A stretch of 8,293 nucleotides of DNA from positions 1-8,293 of the forward strand of contig DLQV01000091.1 of NCBI GenBank assembly GCA_002474415.1, written 5' to 3'. The notes below the pieces were generated by a model, which did no database searches, had not been told where the DNA came from, and worked only from the letters and a program-made list of their open reading frames with translations. The stretch is from Lachnospiraceae bacterium UBA7598. Its GTDB lineage: Bacteria; Bacillota; Clostridia; Lachnospirales; Lachnospiraceae. This document shows positions 7,185-8,293 of the stretch, piece by piece (position 1 is the stretch's first letter; each line of letters begins with the position of its first letter). The position numbers and the translations under genes are program-made.

Positions 7185-7224
7185 GTTAACAGACACAAAC
7201 AATGATTAAGAAAAGAGGTATCTT

Positions 7225-7554
7225 ATGGCAGATAAAGAAAAGGCAACACCAGTTACTCCTGATGAAATTGATGATATCCGTGTAACACTTGATTTGGATG
7301 AAGGTGAAGTAGAATGCAAAATTCTCACCATTTTTGATGTAAATAAACAGGATTACATCGCACTTATGCCACTCAACCCGGACGGTTCCGACCCGGACGA
7401 AGGCACGGTTTATCTCTATCGCTATGCCGAGGACGAAGAAGGCATTCCACAGATTGACAGCATCACGGATGATGACGAATATGAAGCCGCCGCTGACCGC
7501 TTCGATGAAATGCTCGATGATGATTATTTCAATGCACTCGGAGATGAAGAATAA
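7225..7554 (+). CDS. DUF1292 family acidic protein (YrzB-like), 109 aa
   Basis: A small cytoplasmic protein of the DUF1292 family, which includes YrzB of B. subtilis; its function is unknown. About one third of the residues are acidic (36 Asp+Glu of 109), concentrated in the C-terminal half (ITDDDEYEAAADRFDEMLDD, 80-99). The middle shows the family's beta-rich pattern: VECKILTIFDVNKQDYIALMPL (29-50) and GTVYLYRYAEDEEG (60-73). The N-terminal 16 residues are polar and probably disordered. The ATG is set by GAGGT five bases upstream. It is the only complete plus-strand gene here, with its own promoter and terminator. In many Firmicutes the family sits beside ruvX (yqgF) and alaS; that neighbourhood is absent here. 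Confidence 0.93.
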   Translation: MADKEKATPVTPDEIDDIRVTLDLDEGEVECKILTIFDVNKQDYIALMPLNPDGSDPDEGTVYLYRYAEDEEGIPQIDSITDDDEYEAAADRFDEMLDDDYFNALGDEE

Positions 7555-7567
7555 TTTTTATTTTTAT

Positions 7568-7602
7568 AAAAACCTGCATCGAATACCCGATGCAGGTTTT
7601 TT
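7568..7602. terminator. Bidirectional intrinsic terminator between the DUF1292 and helicase genes
   Basis: The stem CCTGCATCG (7573-7581) pairs with CGATGCAGG (7588-7596) around a 6-base loop, extended by five A-T pairs. On the plus strand it ends in T7597-7602, and on the minus strand in the complement of A7568-7572. It lies 13 bases past the DUF1292 stop and abuts the helicase stop, so one hairpin can end both convergent transcripts. Confidence 0.92.
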
Positions 7603-8293
7603 ATGGTTCTTTGCCAGCTTCTTTGATAAAACGCGACAGTTCCACCTCTTTGCCACGCATCTTTTTTACCGAACAGATCGTCAAAGATTCCTTTGCTCTG
7701 GTCATTCCCACATAAAACAGGCGCCTCTCCTCCTCGACATCCTGCTTTAATACCGCTTTCTTATAAGGCATCACGCCCTCATTGACGTCAATAAGGTATA
7801 CTTTCGTAAATTCCAGTCCCTTGGCGCTGTGCAGTGTTGCAAACGTCACGGCATTTTGGTTCCTGCTCTTTTCCTGCGCTAATCTCTTTAACTCCTGCCG
7901 ATATTCTTCTATATGTGCAAACCACTCTTCAAACGTGCGGTATCCTTTTGCACTTGCAAGGATTTCATCTGCCACTTCATACAAATCTTCTTTATTTGCG
8001 TTCCGGTATTCGGCATACTCTGCCAGATAATCGTCATATCCGATTCCCCGCCGGATATAGTTGATTGCCGCATACGGACTCAGGCGGGACAAATGTTTTA
8101 AATCATACCACAGTTGTTCGATGCGCTCTGCAATCCACGGCTGTTCCTCATACAATTTTATCCACTCTTCAAAACTTACCGTTTCATCCGGAAGACTGTC
8201 CCTGCCGATATACCGCTTGGGCCGGTTCATAATAGAAAGAAAATCTGCCCTGCTGTCACTCCCCTGCGCAATGCGGATATAAGTAAAGAAATC
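7601..8293 (-). CDS. UvrD/PcrA-type SF1 DNA helicase, C-terminal 230 residues; 5' end outside window
   Basis: C-terminal part of an ATP-dependent 3'-5' superfamily 1A helicase. The frame is open through the right edge, and an internal ATG at 8230 is not the start because coding similarity runs beyond it: DFFTYIRIA and LSIMNRPKRYIGR resemble the PcrA stretch ending in NVPKRGIG. Numbered from the window edge, residues 1-145 cover parts of domains 2A/2B (YDDYLAEYAEYR at 86-97). Motif V is TLHSAKGLEF (153-162), followed by VYLIDVNEGVMP (165-176). Motif VI is VEEERRLFYVGMTRAKE (186-202) with the ATP-contacting arginine region intact. The protein stops about 28 residues after motif VI, so it lacks the long C-terminal tail of PcrA/UvrD. 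This fits a shorter accessory UvrD-like helicase rather than the main pcrA, so no symbol is assigned. The N-terminal Walker motifs are off-window. The TAA stop lies in the terminator T-tract. Confidence 0.93.
   Translation of the reverse strand, partial: DFFTYIRIAQGSDSRADFLSIMNRPKRYIGRDSLPDETVSFEEWIKLYEEQPWIAERIEQLWYDLKHLSRLSPYAAINYIRRGIGYDDYLAEYAEYRNANKEDLYEVADEILASAKGYRTFEEWFAHIEEYRQELKRLAQEKSRNQNAVTFATLHSAKGLEFTKVYLIDVNEGVMPYKKAVLKQDVEEERRLFYVGMTRAKESLTICSVKKMRGKEVELSRFIKEAGKEP

Overview
This 8.3 kb window looks like ordinary chromosome from a low-to-moderate GC Gram-positive anaerobe, most likely a member of the Clostridia close to Lachnospiraceae (Roseburia/Agathobacter-like). That placement is an inference. 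It rests on the gene order comM(yifB)-dprA-topA, a sporulation-type sigma-K-like factor, an acidic DUF1292 protein, a DUF5662 protein, strong AGGAGG-type ribosome binding sites and short A/T-rich intergenic gaps. I see no mobile element, CRISPR array, tRNA or rRNA.

Layout, from right to left because most genes are on the minus strand. The right edge holds the C-terminal part of a UvrD/PcrA-type SF1 helicase (minus, cut by the window edge). It converges with a small acidic DUF1292 gene (plus, 7225-7554), and one symmetrical hairpin at 7568-7602 serves both. The DUF1292 gene has a consensus sigma-A promoter. Back to back with it is a promoter firing leftwards into a gene for a GH13/GlgX-like protein (5189-7105). 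That gene overlaps the DUF5662 gene by 8 bp, and after a 66-bp gap comes a sigma-K-like factor, followed by an intrinsic terminator (3844-3882). These three genes may form one transcript.

Downstream of that terminator is a second minus-strand group: comM/yifB (start best placed at 3795), dprA (ATGA overlap with comM) and topA (19 bp after dprA, cut at the left edge). ComM and DprA act on incoming single-stranded DNA during natural transformation, and TopA relaxes negative supercoils. The group is a common Firmicutes DNA-processing cluster.

The main item for a second look is the GH13 protein. Its fold signatures are clear, but the residues expected at the nucleophile, general acid and transition-state positions all appear to be replaced, so it looks like a pseudoenzyme. 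Secondary points are its nearly leaderless start and a sigma-K-like factor with no pro-sequence. I found no convincing new multi-gene system.
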